Shown: positions 26,470 to 40,249 of the stretch, piece after piece | Position numbering within the stretch: position 1 is the stretch's first letter | How the letters are laid out: each line of letters begins with the position of its first letter | DNA from: Kudoa neothunni | Lineage: Eukaryota; Cnidaria | NCBI GenBank assembly: GCA_964304625.1 | Contig: OZ199840.1 | Location: forward strand, 992,001 to 1,056,000 | Length of the DNA stretch: 64,000 nt | Direction: 5' to 3' | Notes under the pieces: model-generated | Database searches by the model: none | Told to the model about the DNA's origin: nothing | What the model saw: only the letters and a program-made list of their open reading frames with translations | Translations under genes and position numbers: made by a program

Positions 26470-26740
26470 TACTATATATAAAGTAGTAGTGTCCGTGTGT
26501 ACACATTTTTCATTCTTTATAGAGAGACATAATACTCCATTTGAGCACACATATGGAAAGATAAAATTTTATTTAAATAAAAAAATACGTAAAAAACTAG
26601 AAAAGGTTTCCATCCAACAAAATGACTAAAATCATTTTCACGTGATATGATTGGTATGATTGGCATGATTGGCATGATTTGAGGATTTATGCAAACATAT
26701 AGATCATTTTATTAAAATTATAAAATTTAATTTTACACAT
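26470..26740 (+). repeat. Dispersed repeat, possible Helitron-like start
   Basis: Begins TATATAAAGTAGTAGTGTCC and shares about 250 bp with 34265-34530, including the stretches GAAAGATAAAATTTTATTT, AATACGTAAAAAA, CATTTTCACGTGA and AACATATAGATCATTT. The TATATAAAG plus GTGTG opening recalls the 5' ends of some Helitrons, but no other Helitron hallmark is visible. Confidence 0.55.
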
Positions 26741-26904
26741 ACCATAGTGTTCATATTGTTTTCTATTTAAAATTTATCTGTATGAGAGTTAAAGGTTTCT
26801 TTTTATATTTTAATTATAAAATAGTCAAAAGGAAACTACTCCTCAAACTGTTATACTCTAAAGCTATTAATAATTAATATGTACAATAAAACCAATTTTA
26901 AGTA

Positions 26905-26934
26905 CAGTAGGTAACTGATCATACGCACTTTCAT
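26905..26934. mobile_element. Pogo/mariner-type end
   Basis: CAGTAGGTAACTGATCATAC after TA is the same terminus as in the hairpin MITEs. It has no partner close by; the inward-facing partner could be the end at 30048, or the element is truncated. Confidence 0.45.
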
Positions 26935-27879
26935 CGATAGAACGTATTAAAAGTTTATATTGAGTGAAACTTTTTATAATATTTTTGTGATTGTAACAAG
27001 ATAAAAGTCTTAAAAATATTTTTGAATTAAATTAGGAAATTATCAATCTGTTATATCACGTGATTAACAGATAATACGCATTTTTGGGGCTAACCACGCG
27101 GAATAAATTGTTTTTATTGGAAGCAAGGGAAAAATTTTTATTCTGACGGTTGAATTATTGAACGAATAGTAAAAGTTTTTTGAGATATCTGTCAAAAAAT
27201 GATCATTTTCATGAAAATAGAAATTGAATAAATTTTATTTCAAGACAATTTCACTTGCCAATTAAAGAATATTATAGATGCACATAAATAAAAATTGTAG
27301 GATAAAAACATTAAGAAAATTTTTTACATTTTGCGCTAAAAAATAAATAAAAAATAAAATAGTAGTTATAATTTTTAAGAACTGGCCATTCACAAAATTT
27401 AATTCTAATGTAAAAGGGCATAAATATTTTATCAATAAATATGATTAAAATAAAAATTGTAAATTATTTTTCATCCAAATAATCTTAATAATATTTTTTT
27501 GTTATTCTATTTAAATAAACGGAGTCAAACCCATGCTGAAAAATGAAGAAAACTCAAAATAAAATTACCTGCGCACGCATCGCGTTGTGTATTATCCCTG
27601 TAACGTTTACCCTATTCAGCAGGTTCCAATTTTGTATTTTTGTAAGATTTTAATATTAAGTAAAAAATATGATATTATTATTGAATTTAAAAAGACAATT
27701 TTGAAATTTCACGTCCTTACAAAGATAAAGATAAAGAAAGATACGTTGGTTTTTGCAATGTTGCGACAACAACGATAAACTTTCCTGATATGGGAAGATT
27801 ACAACGCACATAAACAATATATGTAAGATACATGGGAAAAAAAGGAATTTATCTAAAATAAAATTATAATTTTAATCAT

Positions 27880-29995
27880 TTACTTGTGGAACAGCCCAGA
27901 ACACTTTATATGAATATAATTTCCACAACTTTTACAAATATGGACGGCAGTGTTTTTACATACTACACACCTACGTCTTATTTTGTGAGGAAGAGACACC
28001 AATTCCTGTTTATTACATAGATTTGCGTTCTGCAATTTATCCAACAGAGACTTTCGACCAATGCTGGTTTTTGTGGATGTTATCAAGTCAGTCATTATAT
28101 TCCTGACATTCTTCAGCAAGTCAATTTTTGTGTTATTCACAATATTATAAATCCTCCATGAATTTACTGCTGTCATTGATATAATTTTCGTAAAAAGGGG
28201 CCAGTACCATTTTTATCCCTTTATATTAATTCTATAACAAGAAATTAAATTATCGGCAATATCTACTTCACCCATAAACTTATTATTATATGCACACATC
28301 ATAAATGGCTGACAAATAGTAATTTCTTTTTTCTTTGACCTATAGTATCTTTTCGTTCTATTGAGAGGGTGAGCGGTATAGCAATTACTCATTGCGATAA
28401 CAGGTTTTGTATCATTCCATTGAGTGCAGTGAATACCTTTCGTGATCATCAGAAAACATCTCAAATTTTCCCCTTGTTTTTTTTCCATTACTTTTTGGGG
28501 AGTAAAAGGGTAATTTGATATTCTGGTTGATCTTAGGGTTCCAGTAGCTTTGATATTTCTTCTTTTGAGCTCTTATAATAATTTATGAGAAGTGAACAAA
28601 AAAATTGAATAGCATATTAAGATCTTTCTCAATTTTTACTTCATTCGAAAAAAAAGGTTACGATACTACCACCTAAACCATATTTTCTATCATAATTAGT
28701 TGACTTTCCGTTATACACGTCAAAATTATACATATAACCGGGGGATGATGACATAACCCATTGCTTGAAGCCGAATCTAATTGGTTTATTTTTCATAAAC
28801 TTTTTAGTGGAATGCCTACTAGTATAAGGTATCATCTGCCCATCCATAGATATACATTTTTCAATTATTCCAAATTTTATGAAATTTTCGTTAATTTCTT
28901 GAATTAAAGCGCATACCTTAAAAAATCTACTGGTAATTTCAATATTTGAATTACTAAAATGAATGAATTTTTTTAGATTTGAAGCGTTTGTACGCCACCG
29001 AACTTTTAATAAGTTCAACACTAACGTCTGGAGAAGGTTCCCAATACATAGACTGACGTGCTAATCTATGATAACCAGACAAAATCAAAATTCCAATAAA
29101 AGATTTCATTTAAATAATCGTAACATGAAAGTCATAGTTGTTATTCTGGCTCGCATATAAATTAGATTGTTTCACGATGCGTGTAAATAAATTTTCATGA
29201 AATAACTCCAAAAAAGTTCCATAAGAATTTAAGTTCCCTTCAAGTATTGATGAAAAATTATCCATATTCCGATTGATTAACATAGTCTCATTCTGACATA
29301 AAAATTTTGATTTTTCTTGAGTAGAATCGACATTAGTTTTATCAGTCCATATCAAGGTATCATCATTTACGAAGGATTCAAGAGCCTCAGGAATTAAATT
29401 GATGTCACATATGCCATTAAAATTGGATTCAAAATTATGTTCAGTATCTGTAAGAGCGTCGACTTTTTCAGGAGGTAATAACACAAAATCAATCTACTCT
29501 ATATTTTCGTTATTTTCATACTCTTTGACTGCATCCAAAAGATTCATGTATGATTTTGGCTCCATTATACAGTGATATTTAGAGCAGCGCATAATTACCC
29601 CATTCGGGGTTTTAGTTGCGTTTTCGCAACACGTGTTTTTTACAAATAAACATTTTTTCATATCTTCTTTGATGCATTCATAATCATATATATATATATA
29701 TATATTAAATGATAAACGGCAGTTTAATTTTTATTTACTAAGATTTTCATGATCTGTGTTAGAAAATACTCTAGTTAGTGTTTGTCTAATTGGAATATCA
29801 AAAATAGCACATAAAGTCGTATTTTGTTCAACCATAAAATATAAATTAATTGAAATAATATTTGTTTCCATAAATTATTATGTTTAGGGATTTAAAATAA
29901 CAGAATACAATTAAAATATTAATTTTATATTATTGTATATAATCAAATACATTTCGTTGCGTTTTTGCAACGAAAACCCTGAATGGGTGGGTTAA
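27880..29995 (-). mobile_element. Broken piggyBac-type transposase element
   Basis: Minus-strand pieces read, in order, an N-terminus starting at an ATG near 29564 with LLPPEKVDALTDTE (29484-29110), the central domain with KCISMDGQMIPYTSRHS, KPIRFGFKQWVMSSSPGYMY and YGLGGSIV (29021-28641), the region with IHCTQWNDTKPVIAMSN and NNKFMGEVDIADNLISCYRI (28488-28213), and a C-terminal Cys-rich domain CVVCK...CKSCGNYIHIKC (28176-27880). These fit PGBD2/3-like piggyBac transposases. The reading is spread over several frames with stops, so the copy is dead. The upstream end is TTAA at 29992-29995 with CCCACCCATTCAGGG, and the same motif is inverted at about 29595, giving a subterminal repeat. The other terminus was not found. 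Confidence 0.8.
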
Positions 29996-30004
29996 TACGC
30001 ACTT

Positions 30005-30048
30005 TTTTGATGGTCCTGAAGGGACTACGTATTATCGGTTGCCTACTG
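30005..30048. mobile_element. Half of a pogo/mariner hairpin MITE, interrupted
   Basis: ACGCACTTTTTTGATGGTCC through ATCGGTTGCCTACTG is the right half and centre of the hairpin family seen complete at 1512-1580. The left half is missing and directly abuts the TTAA end of the piggyBac element at 29995, as if the latter had inserted into it. Confidence 0.5.
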
Positions 30049-31012
30049 TGATATTAATATTGTTAACTAAACTAATACAATTTATTATTGACGTTATATT
30101 GTAAATATGTTATGACGGAATAAACATTTTTGATTCAATGACAACATGTTAAATGATGGAAAAATACATATATTCAATTAATTAAGGGTTTTTAGGAAGT
30201 AACTATTGCAAGGGGTATATTTAATGATAATGGAATCTCTGCGGACGCATTGTACATATCTAATCCAGGAAACTTCCATTTATTTTCTATGTAAAAAGTC
30301 AAATGCATAGAATCTATTGTATTGAATTATTTTTGATTCATCATTACCGAGCTTAACGATGAAAAATAGTTAACTTTAATCAAATCTACACTCACCTATG
30401 TATTGTTTACCACGCAATAAGCCATTTTATTCTTTCTTTGCAAAAGGAGACTAAATCTTTATATATCGTGTACGTGAGCCGCTTATCTTTATAGTGTGGT
30501 AATATTATAAAGGATTCTATAGAAAAGATTATTTTAATCTTTAATATCGATAATGTTGTAGGATTATTTGGGGGACGGATATCACAAATCATTCAAAACT
30601 TCCGATATAACTACATTTTGAGATATTTTTTTAAGAAGCCCCTTAATTGTAGTGATGCAATGATGCATTGATGCTATGCAAGGAATATTTCGGAAATAAT
30701 TAGTTTTTTTCAAAAATTTACAATATTTTAAATAACTTCAAAGCAGACTTTTTTCATTAATTGAAAAATATTTTAAGCCAATATTAATACCAATTAACGC
30801 TCATATTTGATAAATTCTTAAAAAATACCGGTTTATAAGAGTCATACTATAACTTGGGTATTTATTTTAATTTTTCGTGATGCAAATAGTAAATTTGCGA
30901 GCTAATATAATATTCTGTTTAGAGTAGATTGTTGATAACATACAAAGAACAACAGAACCAACAATGGTACTATATATATTATTAAGTAACTGAAGTAAAC
31001 CAACTAAATAGA
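30049..31012. other. Intergenic stretch, nothing recognised
   Basis: AT-rich sequence upstream of the first RSK-like gene. An ATG at about 30964, just before a GTACTA donor-like site, could be the start of that gene, but this is not certain. Confidence 0.35.
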
Positions 31013-34000
31013 GTCAAGATAAAAATATAAAAACGGATGATAAAATATTACCAACAAAAGTTTCCAATATAAACTACTCTTTTATGGGAAAGAGGTTTAA
31101 GAAAACTTACAATTTATTCTCGACATATTGTTTACGATGTTTTTATGCTGAGGACATCCATCTAAGTACAACAAACTATAGAAGAAATGTGGAATTGAGA
31201 GAATATAACCTTAGAGCTCTAAATAGTATTTTAAGTTAGATATATAGAGTCTAATTGTTCATAGCTCCCCAGATAATAAATCTAGAGGAATATTGTAAAT
31301 TTTTGAAAAAATCAAAGAATTTTTTTTTTGAACAATTATTATGTGGTATTTTATTGTTCTGTGATTTTATTCAATCTCTTTATAGTAAACCAAACAAATA
31401 ACAAAAAAATTATGGTCTTTGAAATATCAACAAGATTTTGTCATTATTATAACATCGATCAAATTAAGCAGACGTTAAACATCAAACAAATTAGGTTTTA
31501 TTTTGTTGAACTAGCATTGGTTATTAGATATATTCACGACAATGGTTATATTATTGGGGATCTCACTCCTGATAGGTATTTAATGGTTGTGGAAATCGAC
31601 TAATACCGTTTAGATTGCATCTGAATATGCTGGGCCATCTGAAAATCGTCCGTATATTATTATTCGATTTATTCCTTGTGTCAAATATTTAAGTTGATAT
31701 TATTTTTTAAATTAATATTAAAATTGTTAACAATAATTTAATATGAACAAAAATATTAAAAAAATATAGTTCCAATTAACATGTTGAAGGCTGGTTATTG
31801 GAAACCTCCGTATTATTCTACAGAACATAAGTTTTCCATCTATATAGCACCTGAGGTAATTTAAATACAAGCAATTCCTAATTGGATCGATTTCAGATAG
31901 TTCACAATAAAGTGTATAATAAACCTGCTGACTGGTTTTCATTTGGAATTTTTATGGTACATAACAAATATTGCCATTATATATATAATCTGTTTTAGTA
32001 TCACTTGTTGGTGGGGAAGTTGCCACTTCTTAAAACATTCCAGGATTTTTATATGGAATTCTTAGCGTATCCAACATAGAGCTAAAACGTTGAATAAAAC
32101 GTATATTTATAAAGTTTGACTGATCAAAATAATGTTGCTTCTATCCCTCTTTTAACGCTTTCAAAATTGCTCGAGGCGAATCCTCGTAACCGGTTATGCT
32201 CTCAAAATGGAATAAAGGACTTAGAAAATCAACAATTTTTCGGGACAAATATTTTCAAAGTTACTAACTTAGATTAATTATTTTTAAAGTGTATTTGAAG
32301 TCAGTTCAAAATGGAATCATACAACCTCCTCCTTTGGATGCTTCTACCATAGCTTCCGTTAGAATTAAGGAAAAAACTACAATCGAAGGTATACATGTTC
32401 AAATACTATATATTGAGATAACATTATAACATAGATATTCTACCATCTGATAAGCATTTTCCTACAAATAATCCATTGGATTACTCAAATCCTGTAATTT
32501 ATGAAACTTCATCGAATATGGAAATAAAAACTATTTCAACTGTGGATTAATTATTCTTAAGGGAGGCTTTCAAAATTTACAACATTCACATTTAACAGAA
32601 ACTCCTCGTGAGCTATTCTACTTTTTTAAGGTAAAAATTAATATTTTGTTGATTCAATATTTATTGTTGATTATATTGAGATCTTTAACAAAATTTTTTA
32701 ACCCTCTAACGGATTTAGGGTGTATTACATCCCAAACCACATTTAATGTGGACATAAAATTTTACAATATTCTCATAGAAAATTAAAATTTAGGCTATTC
32801 TCCTATATTTATTAAACGTACCATATATTCCTAACTTGGCTAAAATATAAATTCAGGTCATGCCAACAAAATTCCATCCTCTAAGGGAAGGGGCTTGTGG
32901 TGAAAAACACCTCAACGGGTTTTCTACTTATATTAACTTTAAAAATTTTAATTAATGAAATGAGAAACTCCTGTAAAATTCCACTGACAAATTTCCAAGA
33001 AAATTTGCAATTAGTATCCCACCCAATCTAAGGCGGCATTCTTCGTCGATCGCTCTAAAGTTTCCGTTGGTATAATATTGAAGTTCTCCTATTAAATGAA
33101 ATGGGCGGAGAAACATCGATAATGTTAGATATATTTTGTTGTAATAACTAACAAAAGTTTATTTTTGAATTATAATGTTTAGAAATACTTCCTCAGATAT
33201 TTTATTTTAATTAATTATGCATTAATTTGGGTTGTGTAGGAAAATGGGATTATTTGAGCAAGAAGCTTGACTAGTTTGGCTATTCTGGTGGGTGATTAAA
33301 ATGAGCATTTTCAGTGATTTTTTGATGATATCCACTCCCTTAGTAGTGGTGAGTTAGATAAAAACTTTTTTTTTACACGACTTAACGCAAACCCTTATTA
33401 TTCGTTGAAAATAATCCACGATGATTGGATTGAGCCGAACCAAATTAAATGCTGTAATAGGTGTAAATTTACATCAAATTCTGCAGATAGAACCTTTTAA
33501 AAATTCTCATGTAAATTCAAAATCATTTTTTGAGTAAATCTAAACAAAAAAAACCTGGGGTGTTTTTCACCCCAAACCCGTTAAAGGATGGAATTTTTCT
33601 ATAGTTTAGAGGGTTAAATTATTGAAAAATTTTATTTCTATAAGAAATTTTTATAAAATTTAATCGAAAAACTAATTATTAATTTTTAGCCTCTAGAAAA
33701 TCACCAAATCAAACTTATTCAATGTTTGCAGCATAAAAGAACGGGGCGATTCTACTTTGTAAAACAAATTCGTATGCCTCTTGAGGCAAGTCAAGAAAAT
33801 CATGTATAAAATATTATTATTCACCGAAAAAATCAATATTTCTTAACAAATCATAAAAATATTGTTAATACCCACCAACATAGTTGGTAATCGAAAGTAC
33901 GTAATTCCCTCAGAAACTACTTTCTGAACGCATTATTTGCATTTTTATATTGGAATAACTAAAAATATGATTTTAAGATTTTTTAACTTCAAAATATTAA

Positions 34001-37000
34001 AAAATTTTTCTTTAAGTGACATTCTCTGATATAATAATTAATCCTTATCGTTGAGCTCAAATATAATGAAGATTAGTTTTATATCGATTGTATTTTTCTT
34101 GGTTATTTTCCTTAACTTAATTTTTACTATTAAATATTTTAATGATGCATCTATGACATTATTTTTCAACCATCAATTTTCATTGACTGGAAATATATAG
34201 CAACCTATATATTTTATGTAATCATAATAAAAATCAAAATCATTAGACAAAATGCATAAGTCACTAAAACCTACCATACAACATAAAGTAGAAGTGTCCG
34301 TGTGTCTGTCTGTGTGTACGCACTTTTCATTTTTGATAGAGAGGCATATCGTTCTATTTGAGCACATATTTGGAAAGATAAAATTTTATTTTAAAACAAA
34401 AAAATACGTAAAAAATTGTAAAAGGTTTGCATTCTGCGAAATGACTAAAAACATTTTCACGTGACATGAGAGGTATGATTTCGGGATTTATGCTAACATA
34501 TAGATCATTTCGTTAAAGTTATAAAAAGTTAACATTAAATGTACCATATTGTTTATTTTACTTTAAAATTATTAAAGGTAATTTATTAATGGAAATAGTT
34601 CAAATAAGTAAGATAATATTAGGTTATGTAGCCAAACATTAATACGAAATTCATTTGTTGATGTTTAATAAGATTAGTCGTTTTCATATGGTATGATTTA
34701 GAGATTACTGAAAACAACAAGGAAAAAATCGATATTTTAGGAGCTCTATATGGGAAGTTCAAACGCTCAGTAGTGTTTATTCGTTTTTAAAAATATTAAA
34801 TAAGGTTCGTGCACCCAATGAGTTAAATAAATCATCAGTTAATTGGGTAATCTTTGTACTATTTATCTAAATACTCTGAATTTACTTTGAACTTCAAATG
34901 ACCATGGCCTACTCAAAAGGCTTTAGTCTGCGGGGCTTTTGCGCTAGTTTTTTACATTTACATTTAAATCAAAAATAAATGATTTTTTGTTAAATATATA
35001 GAAAAATTTTATTCCGTTATCGAAAAATTCATACGTGATTATTATTAATTATTTTTGTTATATTCAGATATGTTTTTTTTGTATTAACCATATATCATAG
35101 TCTCATGCTTATTTTCGTCTAGTAAACTCCCTAGTATATCATACATATTTTAATTGTATATTTTAATCGATATATTTTCATATAATACATGACTATATCT
35201 ATAGAATAATTTATTACGTTATTAAAATATTCCATCTTATTTACGATAAAATTATTTCTTATAAAAATTAATATAATTTCTTTAGAATTTAATATAAAAT
35301 CTAAAGAAAATCGTTAATCCAACTTTACAAGTAGTGTAACACATTGCTTAGTTGTGTTTGCACTAACATAAGTGAATTACGAATTAAACCCTATTTATCT
35401 CATATCGAGCTCTATTTAACTACACGGCAAACTTTCAAGGTAATAATTAACGCAATGATGAGTGTTTTAACTATTTATTTCATTATTAATATTTTATCAA
35501 CTAAAATTAGCATGATAAATATACTTCATTAAATCGCTCAGCCATAAAAACTATTAAACTGATAAATCATTTGCTTTCTAGGTGTCACTCTGCATTTATT
35601 TATAAAATATGCGAAAACATTTTAAAATTTTATACTTTTTATTTAATTCGGATTCGGTGTATATCATAAAATGTCTTGTGATGGCTATTTCGCGTTTCGA
35701 GATTTAGACAGGAATAATTTCACAATATTTTTTAATCTCCTTCAAAAATTTAATCGCGTCACTAAAAATTACGACTAATAATAAAGCGAAATTAAATGAA
35801 AATATATTAAGTCCTAATGTAGAAAATAACTATGGTGTTGATGTTAACACGATATAATAAATTATTACAACAAATAAATTGAAAAAAGCGCACGCGCCTT
35901 AAAATTTGTTGATAAAATCCACCTGTCGTAGAATTTTTCTTTGTGATCATAATTACCTCACATTAATTCTTCATATAAAAATCAAATGTCATACTAATTC
36001 TGCCTTTGTAACATTTGTATTACAACCCCTTAAGTACAACACATGTTACAGCTATCAATGGTGATTTTTCATTTTAATGGTAAATATTGTTACATTAACC
36101 CCCAGATAATGCGCAATTCGTTATATTTTAGTACATTTGTTGATAATTTTATATTGATAAAAAAATAATAATATTTGAAGTTAGTAAATTATTCTTGATG
36201 GTTGAATTTTATACAAGAAATAAAAATTTGTAAATAGAAGAAAAATGGATATCCTTACCATTGCGTAACTTAAATTGTTGATTTTAATCCTTTTAATCTT
36301 CCATATTCTTTACAATAAAAACCGAAAATGAATTACTCTCACTAAAATCTTGAGGATAAAATTAAAATAAATAAATAAACATTATAATTTATAATTACAA
36401 ATTTTAATGAGACAAATATTCGCGACAGGATTCGAGGAATCATTTAATGGCGGATAGACCTTAACTTTCTAATGTTGACTGTGTATATATTAACTTTGGT
36501 TACAATTTTTATAATCAATCATTACACTAAATAGTCAAAAAAAGAAGGAAAATCAATAAAATCGATGAAAATTTAAAAAAATAAATATTCGTAATGTATT
36601 CACATATAGATGTCTCAGTTTTCTGTATCTTTTTGTTATTGCATAATTTTTGTTGCACTCATAAAGTTGGTCATATACAGATTCTACCATAAATAAACAA
36701 TGAAATTTCAGGGAAATGTAATGGTCACGTGATTTAGAAAAATAATAAATCTTCAGTTTAATTTTATAAATTGTACAATCTTGCATCTTCACAGTAATAA
36801 ATATATTGTGAGAAGTTTAATCTAGCATAAACTTTGAATACAACGTGATCATGAAATTGCATACTATCGGTTACTTACTGTAGAGAATATTTCTTATTGA
36901 GATATTTTTCCTATATATCAATTAATTTTCTCCATATTATTTTAGATACTATTAAAATTTGGCGATCATCCACACATTATTGATTTAATAGACGTAAACC

Positions 37001-37894
37001 TTAATATGTTGAGGTCACATTTTTATTTATTCTGGTATAGATATTAATAAATAGATCCATTTATACGATTGTTTTCGAATATTTTCTGTCAATAACAGCA
37101 TACGATTTTAATAATCAATATTTCGTCACAGAAAATCAAATAGCAGTCATATGCAGTCAGATCTCATCAGCTCTAAAATACCTACACATGAATGGAGTCG
37201 CTCATAGAAATATTTCTCCATTTAGCGTTTTAATTCAGCAAAACAACCACGAAAAATTACATATAAAAATATCCGGATTTGGTTGGGCAAAAACTATTTT
37301 TAGTTGCGAAGAAATAATACAAAATCCCAATAATATAAATTCCAATGTCCCGGTGGATGTGAAAAATCCTCATGTTTATTCATTTAAAAATTTGATTAGG
37401 AACATGGATTCGTGAACATAGATCAATTATACGATAATTGGTGCGTGGGAGCAATAATGTTTTTCTTTAAATTTTCGTAATTTAAACTTTGCTGGTTTTT
37501 CTTAATTCATTATCCTAGGAGGTTGCCAATTGAACATATACCTTCTTTCAGTGGTAACAAAGCTAATAAAGCAATTCAACTCCAAAAATCTGTAAACATT
37601 GGCACGTGTTGCGAAAAGTTTTTTTCAATTTTTAAAGTAAAATCAAAAAATTAATGTCTTATGTTTATAATACACTCAGGTACCAATACGAAAGTTGATT
37701 AGCCTTGACAAAAATTATATACATACGGCTGATGATTTGGTAGAAGAATTTGCCTTAATTTTTATAATTTGATTTAGTTGAGTCAACACATTGGTGAAAA
37801 TATTGATTACCTAGCCGATAAAAATATATTATGCCTTTGTCGTCAAGATCGCTCACTCATTCACTTACAATTTACTATCTGGCGAAGAACATAG
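31013..37894 (+). CDS. RSK-like double pseudokinase, gene A
   Basis: Exons follow the p90 ribosomal S6 kinase order. N-terminal AGC-like domain at about 31013-32630: glycine-loop region YSFMGKRFKKTY, beta-3 region ELREYNLRALN (the Lys position reads Glu), NNKKIMVFEIS, then YFVELALVIRYIHDNGYIIGDLTPDRYL where YRDLKPEN would stand; DFG reads GYW (MLKAGYW); APE is kept (IYIAPE), then KPADWFSFGIFM. Linker with PPPLDAS. C-terminal CaMK-like domain: RFYFVKQI (33690-33784, Lys kept), ILLKFGDHPHIIDLIDV (36945-36990), ALKYLHMNGVAHRNISPFSV and ISGFGWAK (HRD to HRN, DFG to GFG), YDNWCVGAI, and a final exon ending TAG at 37894. Introns are mostly 38-60 nt, but one holds a 920 bp MITE and another is about 3.1 kb. 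One junction (after PDRYL) is unresolved. Likely catalytically dead; might act as a scaffold or decoy. Confidence 0.72.
32698..33617. mobile_element. piggyBac-type MITE in pseudokinase intron
   Basis: Ends TTAACCCTCTAA and TTAGAGGGTTAA are perfect 12 bp inverted repeats including TTAA. The unit, about 920 bp, sits wholly inside the intron between the N- and C-terminal kinase parts of gene A; the matching intron of gene B (45361-45498) is only about 140 bp and lacks it. The insertion therefore postdates the gene duplication. No transposase coding is seen. A lone copy of the same end occurs at 63466. Confidence 0.85.
34265..34530 (+). repeat. Dispersed repeat, second copy
   Basis: Homologous to 26470-26740 (shared GAAAGATAAAATTTTATTT, CATTTTCACGTGACATGA and AACATATAGATCATTT). 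Lies in the large intron of pseudokinase gene A. The ORFs here on both strands are shadows of the repeat. Confidence 0.6.
36860..36880. mobile_element. Pogo/mariner-type end
   Basis: ACTATCGGTTACTTACTG followed by TA, the right terminus of the hairpin family; no matching left end nearby. Confidence 0.4.
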
Positions 37895-40249
37895 CCATAT
37901 CAATGATTATTTATTTCAGTTAATAAAGATTAGGAAATAATTTTTATCCTAATAATATCAGTTTTATAAGTATCTTATAATATAATACAACAGTTTTTTA
38001 ATTATTATTTTACTGTTATTTTGAACGAATAAAACCAATATTTATCAGCTACACAGAAGTCTAATAATTACTATCTTGAAGGTGAATCCACTATTATATA
38101 TATTATTGAAAAAATTATCGATATATGCTAGTAATTATTAAAAAATATAATAATATTTTTCTATAATTTTTTCAAATGTACATTTTAAAGTTATTATCTA
38201 GTTGGAAATTAAAATAACCCTTTTTGCAAAAAATTTATTCATTTTATTTTCCGAGGAAAAAAATACTATTAAAATGTAATACATATGAGAAATAGATGAT
38301 TAACAAACAGAACATTTTTCCGAAAAATAGAAATATATTTTACATTCCAAAGGCAATTATTGAACATAAGTTTAAAAATTAAAGATAATATTCTACATTT
38401 ATATGATTTAATCACTTGTTTTATAGTTGATTTTAATAATTCGAAAAGTCTCAAAAATATCCGCGGTCAATCAAATTGATAATCAATCACTGCGCAAACG
38501 GACCAGGTTAAAATCCAATACGCATTTATTCGCTCAGGTAGAAATAATGTTGATATTTTTGCCATAATATACCATAGCAGATATGACAATATTATATAAC
38601 AACTAGCTTAGGTTATTATTGGTTATAGTTATAACGACAATTTAAATTAATAGGTCAACCCAATAGTTATCTTAACCATCATAAAACCATACTTATAAAA
38701 CTTAGGCGTTACCATGGGGCCGCTTATAGATCTCATCTGTTACACGATATAATTTTATCATATTCATCTAACAGGAAATTTTTATAACCATGAAAATAAT
38801 ACTAATGAAATTCTATTGGCACGGATCATAATACTAAATTATATTGATATTCAATTGTAGAGAATAATTAAATGTGGTAGATTCTAAAAAAAGATTATTC
38901 ATCATCTATAAATAGGAACTGCTGTGATTAAGATTGGGCATTGCGTATACATAATTGCAATTTTCGATTAAATCGATCCGTGTATTTTGAGTGTCCTGAC
39001 ATATTAGTATTATGAGTGAGCCGTTCTCATTCGATCATGAAAAACTGTACACTCCAAGTACAAAGGGGCTCATACATAACGAGTCGGGGAATGGTGTCTC
39101 ATTATGTAGAATCGCTGCATTACGTACGAGCCGTGTTTTTGATTTGTTTTTTTTTACAATGATCAATATTTTTTTTTTATTATTTATTTATCTCGTAGTT
39201 AAGATTCTTCTCTTTATTATAAGTAGGAATTAGACAATTCAAATCTATTTTTGTATAAAAAAATAGAAATTACGTACGAGTCCTTTTACATTGTAGTATA
39301 AAATTTACCGAATCATAATTTCGATATATCTCAAAAACTAAACCTCCTCATACAAAACCCATGAAGATGGTTTCGTTCGCGATTCGTATCTAAAATTTAC
39401 ATTTAAAATAAACTTCGATTGTGTATCGTGTCTGCATTTCACGGCGGGGAAAATTTCGTTCGTGTTTCGTGCCAAAATTCAGGCATGGTATTTGATTTGT
39501 GAAAATACGAATGCGCATTTTTTGTAGTCGAACCTTGGTCCATTGCGTTGAAACGTAGTGATTCCGTACAGCTACCAATATAAACCAGAATTACACTCAT
39601 TTTGATTACAAAATAAAACCCAACCCCCTTTATATACAAGAAAAGCCTTAGTTGAGTCAAAATTTTAATTATAATTAATTTTGCATATAAAAGAGAAATA
39701 TCTCTAAAAATTAAATGAAATTACGCTAAAGTCATGATATTGCGTGTTTTTTTGGGAATAGGAATTTTCCACACAATATCGAGACACACGCGTGCGCGAA
39801 TAACTGAAATTAATATCTTTATCAAAAATGTCATCTGTTTTTTAAACTTATCCCAATTTTTAATAATTTTATATATTTTGCCCATTATGGAGTGAATATA
39901 GATTAAAGAAACGGGATTCTATCGCACCAAAACTTTTCTGATAATATTTATAGCATCTTTTAATTCAGCCGATCTAACTTTATCAATACTTTCATAAAAA
40001 TCCGGATCTTCATCACATTTTTAAATAATCAAAATATTTTTATCGACTTGATGTGATGCGTCCTCATGTACGGTTTCAGCTTCTTCCAATTCGCCTATAT
40101 CGCCAAAGTCGCCTAGGAATTTGTTGAAACTAATTTACAAAAAATGCATATTTACTAACAATTTTTGTTTCAGATGCAGAGTCTACATCCGCATTATGAT
40201 CCTCTTTATTTTATATTATATTAATTTATTAGTTAGTCTTACGATTAAC
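37895..40249. other. Intergenic stretch between the pseudokinase genes
   Basis: A 73-residue ORF with a true ATG at 39012-39233 (+) ends in a strongly hydrophobic segment (INIFFLLFIYLVVKILLFII) that could span a membrane; its family is unknown and it may be chance in T-rich DNA. Around 39390-39660 the minus strand reads short open pieces without recognisable domains. CACGCGTGCGCG at 39788 is a GC island. Confidence 0.35.

Larger units (their letters stand above)
24944..26903. other. Intergenic stretch with repeats
   Basis: Contains an (AT)n tract at 25627-25649 and a dispersed repeat at 26470-26740. No gene recognised. Confidence 0.4.

Noticed and set aside
39390-39660. Minus-strand ORFs at 39390-39660 as a gene
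   Set aside because: Two overlapping frames without recognisable domain, partner exons or clear start.
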